Origin: Marinimicrococcus sp033875255
GTDB taxonomy: Bacteria; Pseudomonadota; Alphaproteobacteria; Geminicoccales; Geminicoccaceae
Assembly: GCA_033875255.1 (NCBI GenBank)
Contig: JAWZSN010000011.1
Coordinates: 96,722 to 160,721 of the forward strand
Direction of reading: 5' to 3'
DNA length: 64,000 nucleotides
Under the pieces are notes generated by a model that saw nothing but the letters and a program-made list of their open reading frames with translations, was not told the origin of the DNA and searched no databases. Positions 19,254 to 26,652 of the stretch are shown piece by piece. The position numbers and the translations under genes are program-made. The first letter of the stretch is position 1. Every line of letters begins with the position of its first letter.

Positions 19254-20840
19254 ATGGAACCGAGCACCCCGGTGGGCGAGGCAGCAGCGCGACGTCGCAC
19301 CTTCGCCATCATCGCCCATCCCGATGCCGGCAAGACGACGCTCACCGAGAAGCTGCTGCTGTTCGGCGGGGCCATCCATCTGGCGGGCGAGGTCAAGGCC
19401 AAGGGCGAGCGCCGCCGCGCGCGGTCCGACTGGATGAAGATCGAGCAGTCCCGCGGCATCTCGGTCACGACCTCGGTCATGACCTTCGAGTATGGCGGCT
19501 GCACCTTCAACCTCCTGGACACGCCGGGCCACGAGGACTTTTCCGAGGACACCTACCGGACGCTGACCGCGGTGGACAGTGCCGTCATGGTGATCGACGC
19601 CGCCAAGGGCATCGAGCCGCAGACCCTCAAGCTCTTCGAGGTCTGCCGGATGCGCGACGTGCCGATCATGACCTTCGTCAACAAGATGGACCGCGAGGCC
19701 CGCGATCCGATCGAGATCCTCGACGAGATCGCCGAGAAGCTGGCGCTCGACGTGGCGCCGATGAACTGGCCGATCGGCATGGGGCAGAACTTCCGCGGGG
19801 TGATCGAGCGCTCCGGCGAGCGGGTGCTGCTGCTCTCGGGCGAGGCCGGGCCGGTGAACGAGGAGATCCTCGAGCGCGGATCGCCCAGGCTCGCAGAGCG
19901 GGTGCCGGCAGCGCAGATCGAGGACGCTTCGGAAGCGCTCGAGCTGGTCGACGGCACGCTCTCGCCGTTCGACCTGCAGGCCTATCGCGAGGGCCATCTG
20001 ACGCCGGTCTTCTTCGGCAGCGCGCTCAAGACCTTCGGCGTGCGGGCGCTGCTCGACGGGCTGACGGCGCATGCCCCCTCGCCGCGGCCACAGCCGACCG
20101 ATGCGCGCACGGTGGAGCCGGACGAGGATCGCCTGACCGGCTTCGTCTTCAAGGTCCAGGCCAACATGGACCCCAAGCACCGCGACCGGGTGGCGTTCAT
20201 GCGGCTCTGCTCCGGGCGCTTCAACCGCGGCATGAAGCTCACCATGGTGCGCAACAGCAAGCAGCTCGCGGTCGCCAACCCGATCATGTTCTTCGCCCGT
20301 GAGCGTGAGCTCGCCGAGGAGGCCTGGCCCGGCGACATTATCGGCATTCCCAACCACGGCCAGCTGCGGGTCGGCGACACGCTGAGCGAGGGCGAGACGA
20401 TCCGCTTCACCGGCATCCCGAACTTCGCGCCCGAGATCCTGATGCGCGTGCGCCTGGGCGATCCGATGCGCGCCAAGCATCTCAGGAAGGCGCTGGACGA
20501 CATGGCCGAGGAAGGCGTCACCCAGGTCTTCCGGCCGCATCTCGGCTCCGACTGGGTGGTGGGTGTCATCGGCCAGCTGCAGCTCGACGTGCTCAAGACC
20601 CGCCTGGAGGTCGAGTACAACCTGCCGATCAGCTTCGAGCCGGCACCGTTCGTCACCGCGCGCTGGTGCGACGCCGAGGACCAGCGCGAGCTGGACCGCT
20701 TTGTCCAGGCCAAGAAGGCGGCCCTGGCCGAGGATGGCGACGGCAATCCGGTCTATCTGGCGCGCAACGCCTGGGACCTCAACCGGGTGCAGGACGATTT
20801 CCCCAAGATCCGCTTCACCTCCACCCGCGAGCGCCACTGA
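19254..20840 (+). CDS. prfC: Peptide chain release factor 3
   Basis: A 528-residue translational GTPase, nearly the same length as E. coli RF3 (529). G1 is AHPDAGKTT (residues 21-29), switch I has RGISVTTSVMTF, G3 DTPGHEDF, G4 NKMD. The KAKGERRRARSDWMKIEQ segment and the C-terminal SFEPAPFVTARW are RF3-specific and separate it from EF-G. RF3 recycles RF1/RF2 after termination. The ATG at 19254 is chosen because family similarity begins there. It is convergent with the muramidase gene, with 6 bp between stops. Confidence 0.95.
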   Translation: MEPSTPVGEAAARRRTFAIIAHPDAGKTTLTEKLLLFGGAIHLAGEVKAKGERRRARSDWMKIEQSRGISVTTSVMTFEYGGCTFNLLDTPGHEDFSEDTYRTLTAVDSAVMVIDAAKGIEPQTLKLFEVCRMRDVPIMTFVNKMDREARDPIEILDEIAEKLALDVAPMNWPIGMGQNFRGVIERSGERVLLLSGEAGPVNEEILERGSPRLAERVPAAQIEDASEALELVDGTLSPFDLQAYREGHLTPVFFGSALKTFGVRALLDGLTAHAPSPRPQPTDARTVEPDEDRLTGFVFKVQANMDPKHRDRVAFMRLCSGRFNRGMKLTMVRNSKQLAVANPIMFFARERELAEEAWPGDIIGIPNHGQLRVGDTLSEGETIRFTGIPNFAPEILMRVRLGDPMRAKHLRKALDDMAEEGVTQVFRPHLGSDWVVGVIGQLQLDVLKTRLEVEYNLPISFEPAPFVTARWCDAEDQRELDRFVQAKKAALAEDGDGNPVYLARNAWDLNRVQDDFPKIRFTSTRERH

Positions 20841-20846
20841 GGAGGC

Positions 20847-21704
20847 TCAAGCCGGCACGGCCTCCCTATCGCCGCTCCAGACAGGATCGGCGAGCAGGAC
20901 GCAGCCGCGGCGCCAGGCGTCGGTGAAGCGGTCCAGGCCGTGCGTGCCGCCATTGACCAGCCGGCGCGCGCGGCGCAGATCACCCTCGAAAAGCGCTTCC
21001 TTGAGCGCCAGGCGGCGCGAAGCGAGGAACGAGCCCAGCAACCTGCCGGCGATCGCCGGCTCGCAGGCCAGCTCCGGCTCCTCGAGCAGCGCGTGGTCGA
21101 GCCCCAGCAGCCGGCCGTGGCGCCGGTAGTTGGCCCGGCCGGTGAGCTGCACGAATCCCCGGCCGCGAAAGCGCGCGCCGTCCGGCGCTCCCCGGTTGCC
21201 CAGGTCGCGGCGCTGGTCATAGAGGTCGAAAGGGTGCCCGCCCGGCGAGCTGTTGAAGCGCGAGAGCTGCTCCTCGACCGGCTCGAAACCCTCGCTCTCG
21301 GCGCGGATGGTGGCAAGGGCTGCCAGCACCAAGGGCTTCTCGACGAGGCCGAAGGCGCGCAGGCCGGCAAGCACCGCTGGAAGGTTGCGGGCGATGGGAC
21401 CCAACGGCGTGAACGGGAAGAGCGCGCTCACGAGATCGACGTCGACCGCTTGCGTCACGTCGCTCACGGCAGCGCGGCCGCCGGGCTCGATCAGTGACCA
21501 GCTCATAGGGCCGCAAATGCCATCGGCCAGAAGCCCGTTGGCCCGCTGGCAGGCGAGCAGGGCCGCCTCGGTCGCCGCGCCGAACCGCCCGTCCAGCCGG
21601 CCCGGCGGAAAGCCCAGCGCCTCGAGCCGCTGCTGCAGACGCTCGACCTCGTAGCCGCGGGACCCGCGGCGCAGCACTGGACGCATGGCGGCCTCCGATG
21701 TCAT
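20847..21704 (-). CDS. Peptidoglycan-binding/GH19-type muramidase
   Basis: A 285-residue protein with two domains: a PG_binding_1 repeat (SRGYEVERLQQRLEALGF … DGRFGAATEAALLACQRANG, residues ~15-60) and a GH19 chitinase/endolysin-like domain with ATIRAESEGFEPVEE (catalytic glutamates) and FRGRGFVQLTGRANYRRHG. There is no signal peptide, as in phage endolysins and some tailocin or gene-transfer-agent lysins. No other phage gene is adjacent. The ATG at 21704 lies inside a long inverted repeat; an ATG at 21686 (MRPVLRRG) is the alternative and would place that repeat in the leader. Confidence 0.82.
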   Translation of the reverse strand: MTSEAAMRPVLRRGSRGYEVERLQQRLEALGFPPGRLDGRFGAATEAALLACQRANGLLADGICGPMSWSLIEPGGRAAVSDVTQAVDVDLVSALFPFTPLGPIARNLPAVLAGLRAFGLVEKPLVLAALATIRAESEGFEPVEEQLSRFNSSPGGHPFDLYDQRRDLGNRGAPDGARFRGRGFVQLTGRANYRRHGRLLGLDHALLEEPELACEPAIAGRLLGSFLASRRLALKEALFEGDLRRARRLVNGGTHGLDRFTDAWRRGCVLLADPVWSGDREAVPA

Positions 21705-21731
21705 AGGGGTAGTTGATCCTATAACATCGGA
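21694..21731. promoter_or_regulatory. Long inverted repeat over the muramidase start
   Basis: TCCGATGTCATAGG (21694-21707) and CCTATAACATCGGA (21718-21731) form 14-bp arms with one mismatch around a 10-nt loop. On the minus strand the far arm contains TATAGG, a possible -10 (with TTGTAG 17 bp upstream), and the near arm contains the ATG. It could be an operator over the transcription start or an RNA hairpin hiding the start codon. Confidence 0.6.
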
Positions 21732-21782
21732 TTTTTATGACTACAAGCCTAAAGCCGCCTCGACCCCGCAGAAATCCTTCTG

Positions 21783-22199
21783 CTATTCCTCGCGGTAGAC
21801 CCGCTCGCGTCGCTCATGGCGCTCCTGGGCCTCGATGCTCAGCGTGGCGATGGGACGGGCTTCGAGCCGCTTGATACCGATCGGCTCGTGGGTTTCCTCG
21901 CAAAAACCGTAGGAGCCATCCTCGATCCGCCGCAAGGCGGCGTCGATCTTCGACAAAAGCTTGCGCTCGCGATCGCGGGTCCGCAGCTCGAAGCTGCGCT
22001 GGATCTCCGCCGACGCCCAGTCGCTGGCGTCCGGCAGGCGGGTATCCTCCTCCTTGAGCTGCCGCAGCGTCTCCCCCGAGCCGCGCAGGATCTCTTCCCG
22101 CCAGTAGAGCAGCTTGCGCCTGAAATACTCTGCCTGACGCGGGTTCATGTAAGGCTCGTCTTCGGTCGGCCGATAATTTTCGGCAATGACGTCAATCAT
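21783..22199 (-). CDS. dksA: RNA polymerase-binding regulator DksA
   Basis: The 138-residue protein begins MIDVIAENYRPTEDEPYMNP and has the coiled-coil hairpin RRKLLYWREEILRG … LRQLKEEDTRLPDASDWASA with the conserved acidic tip (DASDWAS), then the zinc-finger fold YGFCEETHEPIGIKRLEARP and the closing ERHERRERVYREE. Only one of the four zinc cysteines is present, a form usual for alphaproteobacterial DksA. It binds the secondary channel of RNA polymerase and works with ppGpp. It is a single gene with its own leader and promoter. Confidence 0.93.
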   Translation of the reverse strand: MIDVIAENYRPTEDEPYMNPRQAEYFRRKLLYWREEILRGSGETLRQLKEEDTRLPDASDWASAEIQRSFELRTRDRERKLLSKIDAALRRIEDGSYGFCEETHEPIGIKRLEARPIATLSIEAQERHERRERVYREE

Positions 22200-22297
22200 G
22201 CGTCCTCCAAGACCCCCGAGGCACAAAGACGGGCAAAAAAGCCGGCGCGGACTCCCCAGAACCGTCGCCGCACTCGTCTGGAGTGCCACTCGCGCGC

Positions 22298-22327
22298 TAG
22301 ATACTCCATGCCTTGGATCCGCTGCAA
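22298..22327 (-). promoter_or_regulatory. Candidate dksA promoter
   Basis: On the minus strand TTGCAG (22327-22322), an 18-bp spacer and TATCTA (22303-22298). The transcript would have a leader of about 90 nt. The -10 resembles those proposed here for secA (TATCTC) and etf (TATCCC). Sequence inference only. Confidence 0.38.
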
Positions 22328-22401
22328 CCACATCATGAGCCTGCGCGACGCCGCATAGGATGTAGCGACCGAAATGCGTCACACAAGCTCGAGAGCGCGC
22401 C

Positions 22402-23166
22402 CTATGGGGCATGCTCCAAAGCACAGCGTTCCGCGCGAGGCAGTCTTAGGCGATCGAGCCGCGCCCCAAGCGCGTCGTAGAGCAGCAGGGTGCCCGACAA
22501 GCTGTCGGCCTCGAAGCCGAGCAGCTCCTTGACGACCTCGACCGCCTGCAGCGTGCCCATCACCCCGGCGGCGGCTCCGAGCACGCCGCCCTGCGCACAG
22601 CTGGGCAGGGCATCCGGGGCGGGCGCCTCGGGGTGGAGGCAGTGAAAGCAGGGATGCGGCGCTCCCATATGCGCCTTGAAGGTGGTGAGCTGTCCGGAGA
22701 AACCCTGCACGGAGGCGCTCACCAGCGACCGGCCGAGCGCCCGGCAGGCGTCGTGGACGAGAAGCCGTGTGGCAAAATTGTCGCTCCCGTCGGCCACCAG
22801 ATCATAGCCTTCCACCAGCTCGCGGACGTTCGCAGCCGTGAGGCGGCAGGCATGGCCGCGCAGCACGATGCCGGGATTGAGCGCGCGCAGCCGTGCCAGC
22901 GCACTTTCTGTCTTGAGCCGGCCGAGACTCGCCCCGTCGTGCAGGATCTGGCGCTGGAGGTTGGAGAGATCGACGCTGTCGTCGTCGACCACCCCGAGCG
23001 TGCCGATGCCGGCCGCCGCCAGGTAGAGCAGCGCCGGCGAGCCCAGCCCGCCGGCCCCGATCACCAGCACCCGAGCCTTCAGCAGGCGCTCCTGGCCGAC
23101 ACCGCCGATCTCCGGCAGGACGATCTGGCGCGAATAGCGCTGCAGTTGCTCCTCGGAAAACTCCAT
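22402..23166 (-). CDS. moeB: Molybdopterin-synthase adenylyltransferase MoeB/ThiF family
   Basis: A 254-residue E1-like enzyme that adenylates the C-terminus of a sulfur carrier (MoaD or ThiS). It starts MEFSEEQLQRYSRQIVLPEI, has the nucleotide loop GAGGLGSP (residues 37-44), DDDSVDLSNLQRQ, DGSDNFATR, one zinc pair Cys173/Cys176 (CFHC) and Cys190 at the place of the MoeB catalytic cysteine. The second zinc CxxC near the C-terminus of E. coli MoeB is absent. Without a neighbouring moaD or thiS, MoeB versus ThiF cannot be settled. Confidence 0.87.
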   Translation of the reverse strand: MEFSEEQLQRYSRQIVLPEIGGVGQERLLKARVLVIGAGGLGSPALLYLAAAGIGTLGVVDDDSVDLSNLQRQILHDGASLGRLKTESALARLRALNPGIVLRGHACRLTAANVRELVEGYDLVADGSDNFATRLLVHDACRALGRSLVSASVQGFSGQLTTFKAHMGAPHPCFHCLHPEAPAPDALPSCAQGGVLGAAAGVMGTLQAVEVVKELLGFEADSLSGTLLLYDALGARLDRLRLPRAERCALEHAP

Positions 23167-23203
23167 GCCCGTCCTTGCCCCGCATGCGGCTACCCGCCCT
23201 CGC

Positions 23204-23222
23204 CTAACGGGTCCTTAACCAT
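23204..23222 (+). promoter_or_regulatory. CtrA-like box upstream of the flagellar genes
   Basis: CTAA-N7-TTAACCAT fits the alphaproteobacterial CtrA consensus TTAA-N7-TTAAC with one mismatch and the exact 7-bp spacing. It lies 46 bp before the first gene of the fliO-fliP cluster, where CtrA sites are expected, and just upstream of the divergent moeB. Binding is inferred. Confidence 0.45.
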
Positions 23223-23267
23223 ATGGGTGCAGGCTGTGCCAAGGGGATGGCCGCGGGCGAGGGTTTG

Positions 23268-23570
23268 ATGAGCGAGCTGAGGGAGGCGGAGCGCACGCTC
23301 CAGGCGGCGCTGGCGGCGGTTGCCCGCTGCCGGGCGGGGCTGGTGGCGGGCGGGGCGATCGATCTCGAGCCGGTGCGCGCCGCGCTGCGACAGCTCGCCC
23401 GGCAGTCCACGCCGCCGCCGCTGCGCCCCCTGCTACTGGCCCTGCTCGACGAGCTGCTACCGCTGCAGGCGCTTCTCGACGAGGAGCTGCGCGCGAGCGC
23501 CAGCCGCCTCGGGCAGCTCGACGCCCACCGGCAGGCCGGCATGGCCTATCGGCGCGGCAGCCGCAGCTGA
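23268..23570 (+). CDS. Helical protein of the flagellar cluster, 100 aa
   Basis: A 100-residue, almost fully helical, leucine/alanine-rich protein (MSELREAERTLQAALAAVAR, then LLLALLDELLPLQALLDEEL), with no membrane segment. It is 10 bp before fliO and in the same direction, so it is probably a flagellar accessory protein such as an FlgN-like chaperone; that role is inferred only from position and helical content. The ATG at 23268 is favoured over upstream in-frame starts because those would cross the CtrA-like box. Confidence 0.65.
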   Translation: MSELREAERTLQAALAAVARCRAGLVAGGAIDLEPVRAALRQLARQSTPPPLRPLLLALLDELLPLQALLDEELRASASRLGQLDAHRQAGMAYRRGSRS

Positions 23571-23580
23571 GGGACGGCAC

Positions 23581-23862
23581 ATGGACCTGGTAGACCCGCT
23601 TCGCCTGCTTGCTGCCGCTCTCGTGGTAGCCGGGCTCGCCGCGCTCTTCCTCCTCCTCGCCCGCCGCCTCGAGCGCCTGCGCGCCGGCGGCAGCGGCAAC
23701 GGACGGCGGCTGGCGGTCCTCGAGACCTGCTGGCTCGACAGCAGGACCCGCCTCCTGCTGGTCCGCTGCGACAGGGCCGAGCACCTCGTGCTGGTCGGCC
23801 AGGCGGGTGCCCAGGCGCTTGCTCCGCCGCCCACGCCGGCATCGCCGGAGGGACGGCCGTGA
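23581..23862 (+). CDS. fliO: Flagellar biosynthesis protein FliO
   Basis: The 93-residue protein has one N-terminal membrane helix (LLAAALVVAGLAALFLLLA) and a cytoplasmic domain with RRLAVLETCWLDSRTRLLLV and VLVGQAG, the hallmark beta-hairpin of FliO (ExxxLDxRxxLxLVRxxxxEHLLLIG). FliO helps FliP insert and oligomerise in the flagellar export gate. It is shorter than most FliO proteins but complete in its conserved core. Its TGA overlaps the fliP GTG. Confidence 0.85.
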   Translation: MDLVDPLRLLAAALVVAGLAALFLLLARRLERLRAGGSGNGRRLAVLETCWLDSRTRLLLVRCDRAEHLVLVGQAGAQALAPPPTPASPEGRP

Positions 23863-24593
23863 GGCGGTTCTGGCTGATTGCCGGCACGCTTTTGCTGCTC
23901 GCCCTCCCGGGGCAGGCGGCAGCACAGTCGCTGACCCTCGATCTGGGCGGTGGCGGAAGCTTCACCGGCCAGCTTCTGCGCTTCTTCCTGCTGATCACCG
24001 TCCTCAGCCTCGCCCCCTCGATCCTGGTGATGGTCACCTCCTTCGTGCGGATCGTGATCGTGCTCTCCTTCCTCAGGACCGCGATCGGCCTTCAGCAGAG
24101 CCCGCCCAACGCCGTCATCATCAGCCTCGCCCTCTTCCTCACCGGCTTCGTCATGGCGCCGACCTTCGAGCGGGCCTGGGAGGAAGGCCTCGCCCCGCTG
24201 GTCGCCGAGGCGATCGACGAGGAAGAGGCTTTCGGCCGGACCGTGGCGCCCTTCCACGCCTTCATGCTGCGCCAGGTGCGCGAGAAGGACCTGGCGCTGT
24301 TCTTCGACATCGCCGCCAGCGCGCCCCCTGCAACTGCCGAGGAGACTCCGCTTCGGGTGCTGGTGCCGGCTTTCCTGATCAGCGAGCTGCGCCGCGCCTT
24401 CGAGATCGGCTTTCTTGTGTTCGTGCCGTTCCTGGTGATCGACATGGTGGTGGCCTCGATCCTCATGGCGCTCGGCATGATGATGCTGCCGCCCGTTACC
24501 GTCTCGCTTCCCTTCAAGCTGATCTTCTTCGTGCTGGTCGACGGCTGGTATCTCGTGGTGGGCAGCCTGGTGGAGAGCTTTCGCGGTCTTTGA
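23859..24593 (+). CDS. fliP: Flagellar export-gate protein FliP
   Basis: The 244-residue protein has a cleavable signal peptide (WLIAGTLLLLALPGQAAAQS) and four membrane helices. Diagnostic segments are ILVMVTSFVRIVIVLSFLRT, QQSPPNAVIISLALFLTGFV, LVPAFLISELRRAFEIGFLV and the FliP C-terminus MALGMMMLPPVTVSLPFKLI. FliP forms the core pentamer of the type III export gate. The GTG start at 23859 overlaps the fliO stop by 4 bp. No fliQ or fliR follows, so the rest of the gate is encoded elsewhere. Confidence 0.95.
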   Translation: MRRFWLIAGTLLLLALPGQAAAQSLTLDLGGGGSFTGQLLRFFLLITVLSLAPSILVMVTSFVRIVIVLSFLRTAIGLQQSPPNAVIISLALFLTGFVMAPTFERAWEEGLAPLVAEAIDEEEAFGRTVAPFHAFMLRQVREKDLALFFDIAASAPPATAEETPLRVLVPAFLISELRRAFEIGFLVFVPFLVIDMVVASILMALGMMMLPPVTVSLPFKLIFFVLVDGWYLVVGSLVESFRGL

Positions 24594-24661
24594 GGCCCCT
24601 CGCCGTACGGGGACGCATCGGCTAGAAGCGGGCTGTCACTGCCCTGCCGGGAGTCGTCCTC

Positions 24662-26053
24662 ATGTCCAGCGCACCCACTCCCGCCGTCGCCGCCGCCATC
24701 GAGGAGCTGAGCGCTCTCCTGGGCGAGCGCCTGTCCACCAACCGGGGCGTGCGCGAGCAGCACGGCCGGGGCGAGGCGCATCATGCACCGCAGCCGCCGG
24801 ACGCGGTGGCCTTCGCCCGCTCGACGGAGGAGGTGAGCCGGATCGTGACGGCCTGCGCGCGCCATCGCGTGCCGGTCATCGCCTTCGGCGCCGGCACCTC
24901 GCTGGAGGGCCACGTGGCGGCGGTCCAGGGCGGCGTCTCCGTCGACCTTACGCAGATGAACCGGATTCTCGAGGTTCATCCCGACGACCTGGACGCGCTC
25001 GTCGAGGCGGGCGTCACCCGCAAGCAGCTCGAGGCGCATCTGCGCGACAGTGGCCTGTTCTTCCCCATCGACCCGGGTGCGGACGCCACGATCGGCGGCA
25101 TGGCCGCGACCCGCGCCTCGGGAACCAACGCCGTCCGCTACGGCACCATGCGCGAGACCGTGCTGGGCCTCACCGTGGTGCTGGCCGACGGACGGATCGT
25201 CCACACTGGCGGCCGCGCCAAGAAGTCCTCGGCGGGCTACGATCTCACCCGGCTCTTCGTGGGCTCGGAGGGCACGCTCGGCATCATCACCGAGATCCGC
25301 CTGCGCCTCACGGGCATCCCCGAGGCGGTCTCCGCCGCTGTCTGCCCGTTCCCCGACGTCGATTCGGCCGTGCAGGCGGTGATCGCCACCATCCAGAGCG
25401 GAATACCGGTGGCCCGCATCGAGCTCCTGGACGAGCTGCAGATGCAGGCCTGCATCGCCTTCTCGAAGCTCGAGGGCATGGAGGCGGTGCCGACCCTCTT
25501 CTACGAGTTCCACGGCACCGAGAGCGGGGTCGCCGAGCAGGCCGAGCAGGCCGGCGCCATAGCCGCCGAGTTCGGTGCCAGGGGCTTCGAATGGGCGCGT
25601 CGCACCGAGGACCGCAACCGCCTCTGGCAGGCCCGTCACGACGCCTACTATGCGGCCCTGGCGCTGCGCCCCGGCTGCGTCGGCTGGGCCACCGACGTCT
25701 GCGTGCCGATCTCGCAACTCGCCCGCTCTATCGCCGAGACCCGCGCCGACGTCGCCGAGGCCGGCCTCCAGGCGCCCATCGTCGGCCATGTCGGCGACGG
25801 CAATTTCCACCTCCTCATGCTGCTCGACCCGAACGATCCGACCGAGCGCGAGCGGGCCAGGGCCGTCAACAAGCGCATGGTCGCCCGCGCCATCGCCCTT
25901 GGCGGCACCTGCACCGGCGAGCACGGAATCGGCCTGGGCAAGATCGACAGCCTGCGCCAGGAGCATCCCGAGGGCATCGAGATCATGCGCCTGATCAAGC
26001 AGGCGCTCGATCCGGAGGACCTCATGAATCCGGGCAAGATCCTCCGTAGGTGA
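24662..26053 (+). CDS. FAD-linked D-lactate dehydrogenase-type oxidase
   Basis: A 463-residue vanillyl-alcohol-oxidase-family flavoprotein. The FAD-binding half has VPVIAFGAGTSLEGHVAAVQ (residues ~65-84) and GADATIGGMAATRASGTNAV; the C-terminal half has GHVGDGNFHLLMLL with metal-binding histidines and GEHGIGLGK. This matches D-lactate dehydrogenase (cytochrome) and GlcD-type enzymes, which pass electrons from 2-hydroxy acids to cytochrome or quinone. The substrate cannot be fixed from sequence. A single gene, followed at 43 bp by a hairpin and T tract. Confidence 0.88.
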   Translation: MSSAPTPAVAAAIEELSALLGERLSTNRGVREQHGRGEAHHAPQPPDAVAFARSTEEVSRIVTACARHRVPVIAFGAGTSLEGHVAAVQGGVSVDLTQMNRILEVHPDDLDALVEAGVTRKQLEAHLRDSGLFFPIDPGADATIGGMAATRASGTNAVRYGTMRETVLGLTVVLADGRIVHTGGRAKKSSAGYDLTRLFVGSEGTLGIITEIRLRLTGIPEAVSAAVCPFPDVDSAVQAVIATIQSGIPVARIELLDELQMQACIAFSKLEGMEAVPTLFYEFHGTESGVAEQAEQAGAIAAEFGARGFEWARRTEDRNRLWQARHDAYYAALALRPGCVGWATDVCVPISQLARSIAETRADVAEAGLQAPIVGHVGDGNFHLLMLLDPNDPTERERARAVNKRMVARAIALGGTCTGEHGIGLGKIDSLRQEHPEGIEIMRLIKQALDPEDLMNPGKILRR

Positions 26054-26095
26054 GAGACCTGCTTGTCGGGGCCCAGGGCGCTGGAACCTGGCGGT

Positions 26096-26502
26096 GGCGC
26101 TGCGCGCAGCCTTTTTCACGCTTTTTGGTCGGTTGGCGGCAGCGCCTGATCGCAAGAGTGAGGGCGGGTCCTCATCCGGCGGAACCTCCTGCTGCAGACG
26201 AACGCCGCAAGCCGCTTCGCCGTCTCGGCTGACGAGGTCAGCGGCCGGCTTCCTCTTTCCCCGAGGGTTGCCGGCGGCGTCTGGCGGCCGGATGCCGCTC
26301 CCGCCACGACTCCTGCACCTGCCCACCCTTTGTTTACCCTTGCCGTGTCATCCTCGCGGCTGGTGGGGAACGAGAGCGCCCGGGCTGAGCGCGGCGGCGG
26401 ACTCCCACACCCGCCGAATCGCCAGCACCCCTGAAGATCCAGTAAACGCTCACCGTCGCCGATCGGCAAAAGTCAGAAAAAACGAGAGCCGCGCGCAGCG
26501 CC
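26096..26502. repeat. Intergenic repeat (copy C) with terminator-like left end
   Basis: The left end is GGCGCTGCGCGCAGC (26096-26110), in which GCTGCGCGCAGC is a perfect palindrome, followed by CTTTTT: a good terminator for the oxidase gene. The right end is GCCGCGCGCAGCGCC (26488-26502) preceded by an A6 run, a mirror terminator for the convergent WD40 gene. Between them lies a stretch homologous to the tandem unit (ACCCTTGCCGTGTCATCCTC; GGCGGCGGACTCCCAC) and a second arm-like piece at ~26245. The gap 26054-26652 holds no gene. Confidence 0.7.
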
Positions 26503-26652
26503 CCTCGACCGTCCCGCCGGCCGCTCGAGCCCTGGCCCCGCCCGGCTCCAGCCGGTCGGGAAGCGCTCCAGAGCTCGCCCCTTCACCCGACGCTCAAGGA
26601 TCCGGGCAGCCCACCTCCAGATTCGCGGCGAAGACGGCCCCGCGCCGAGACC

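Noticed and set aside
21783..22199. DksA as defective for lack of three zinc cysteines
   Set aside because: Single-cysteine DksA is normal in alphaproteobacteria and the acidic coiled-coil tip is present.
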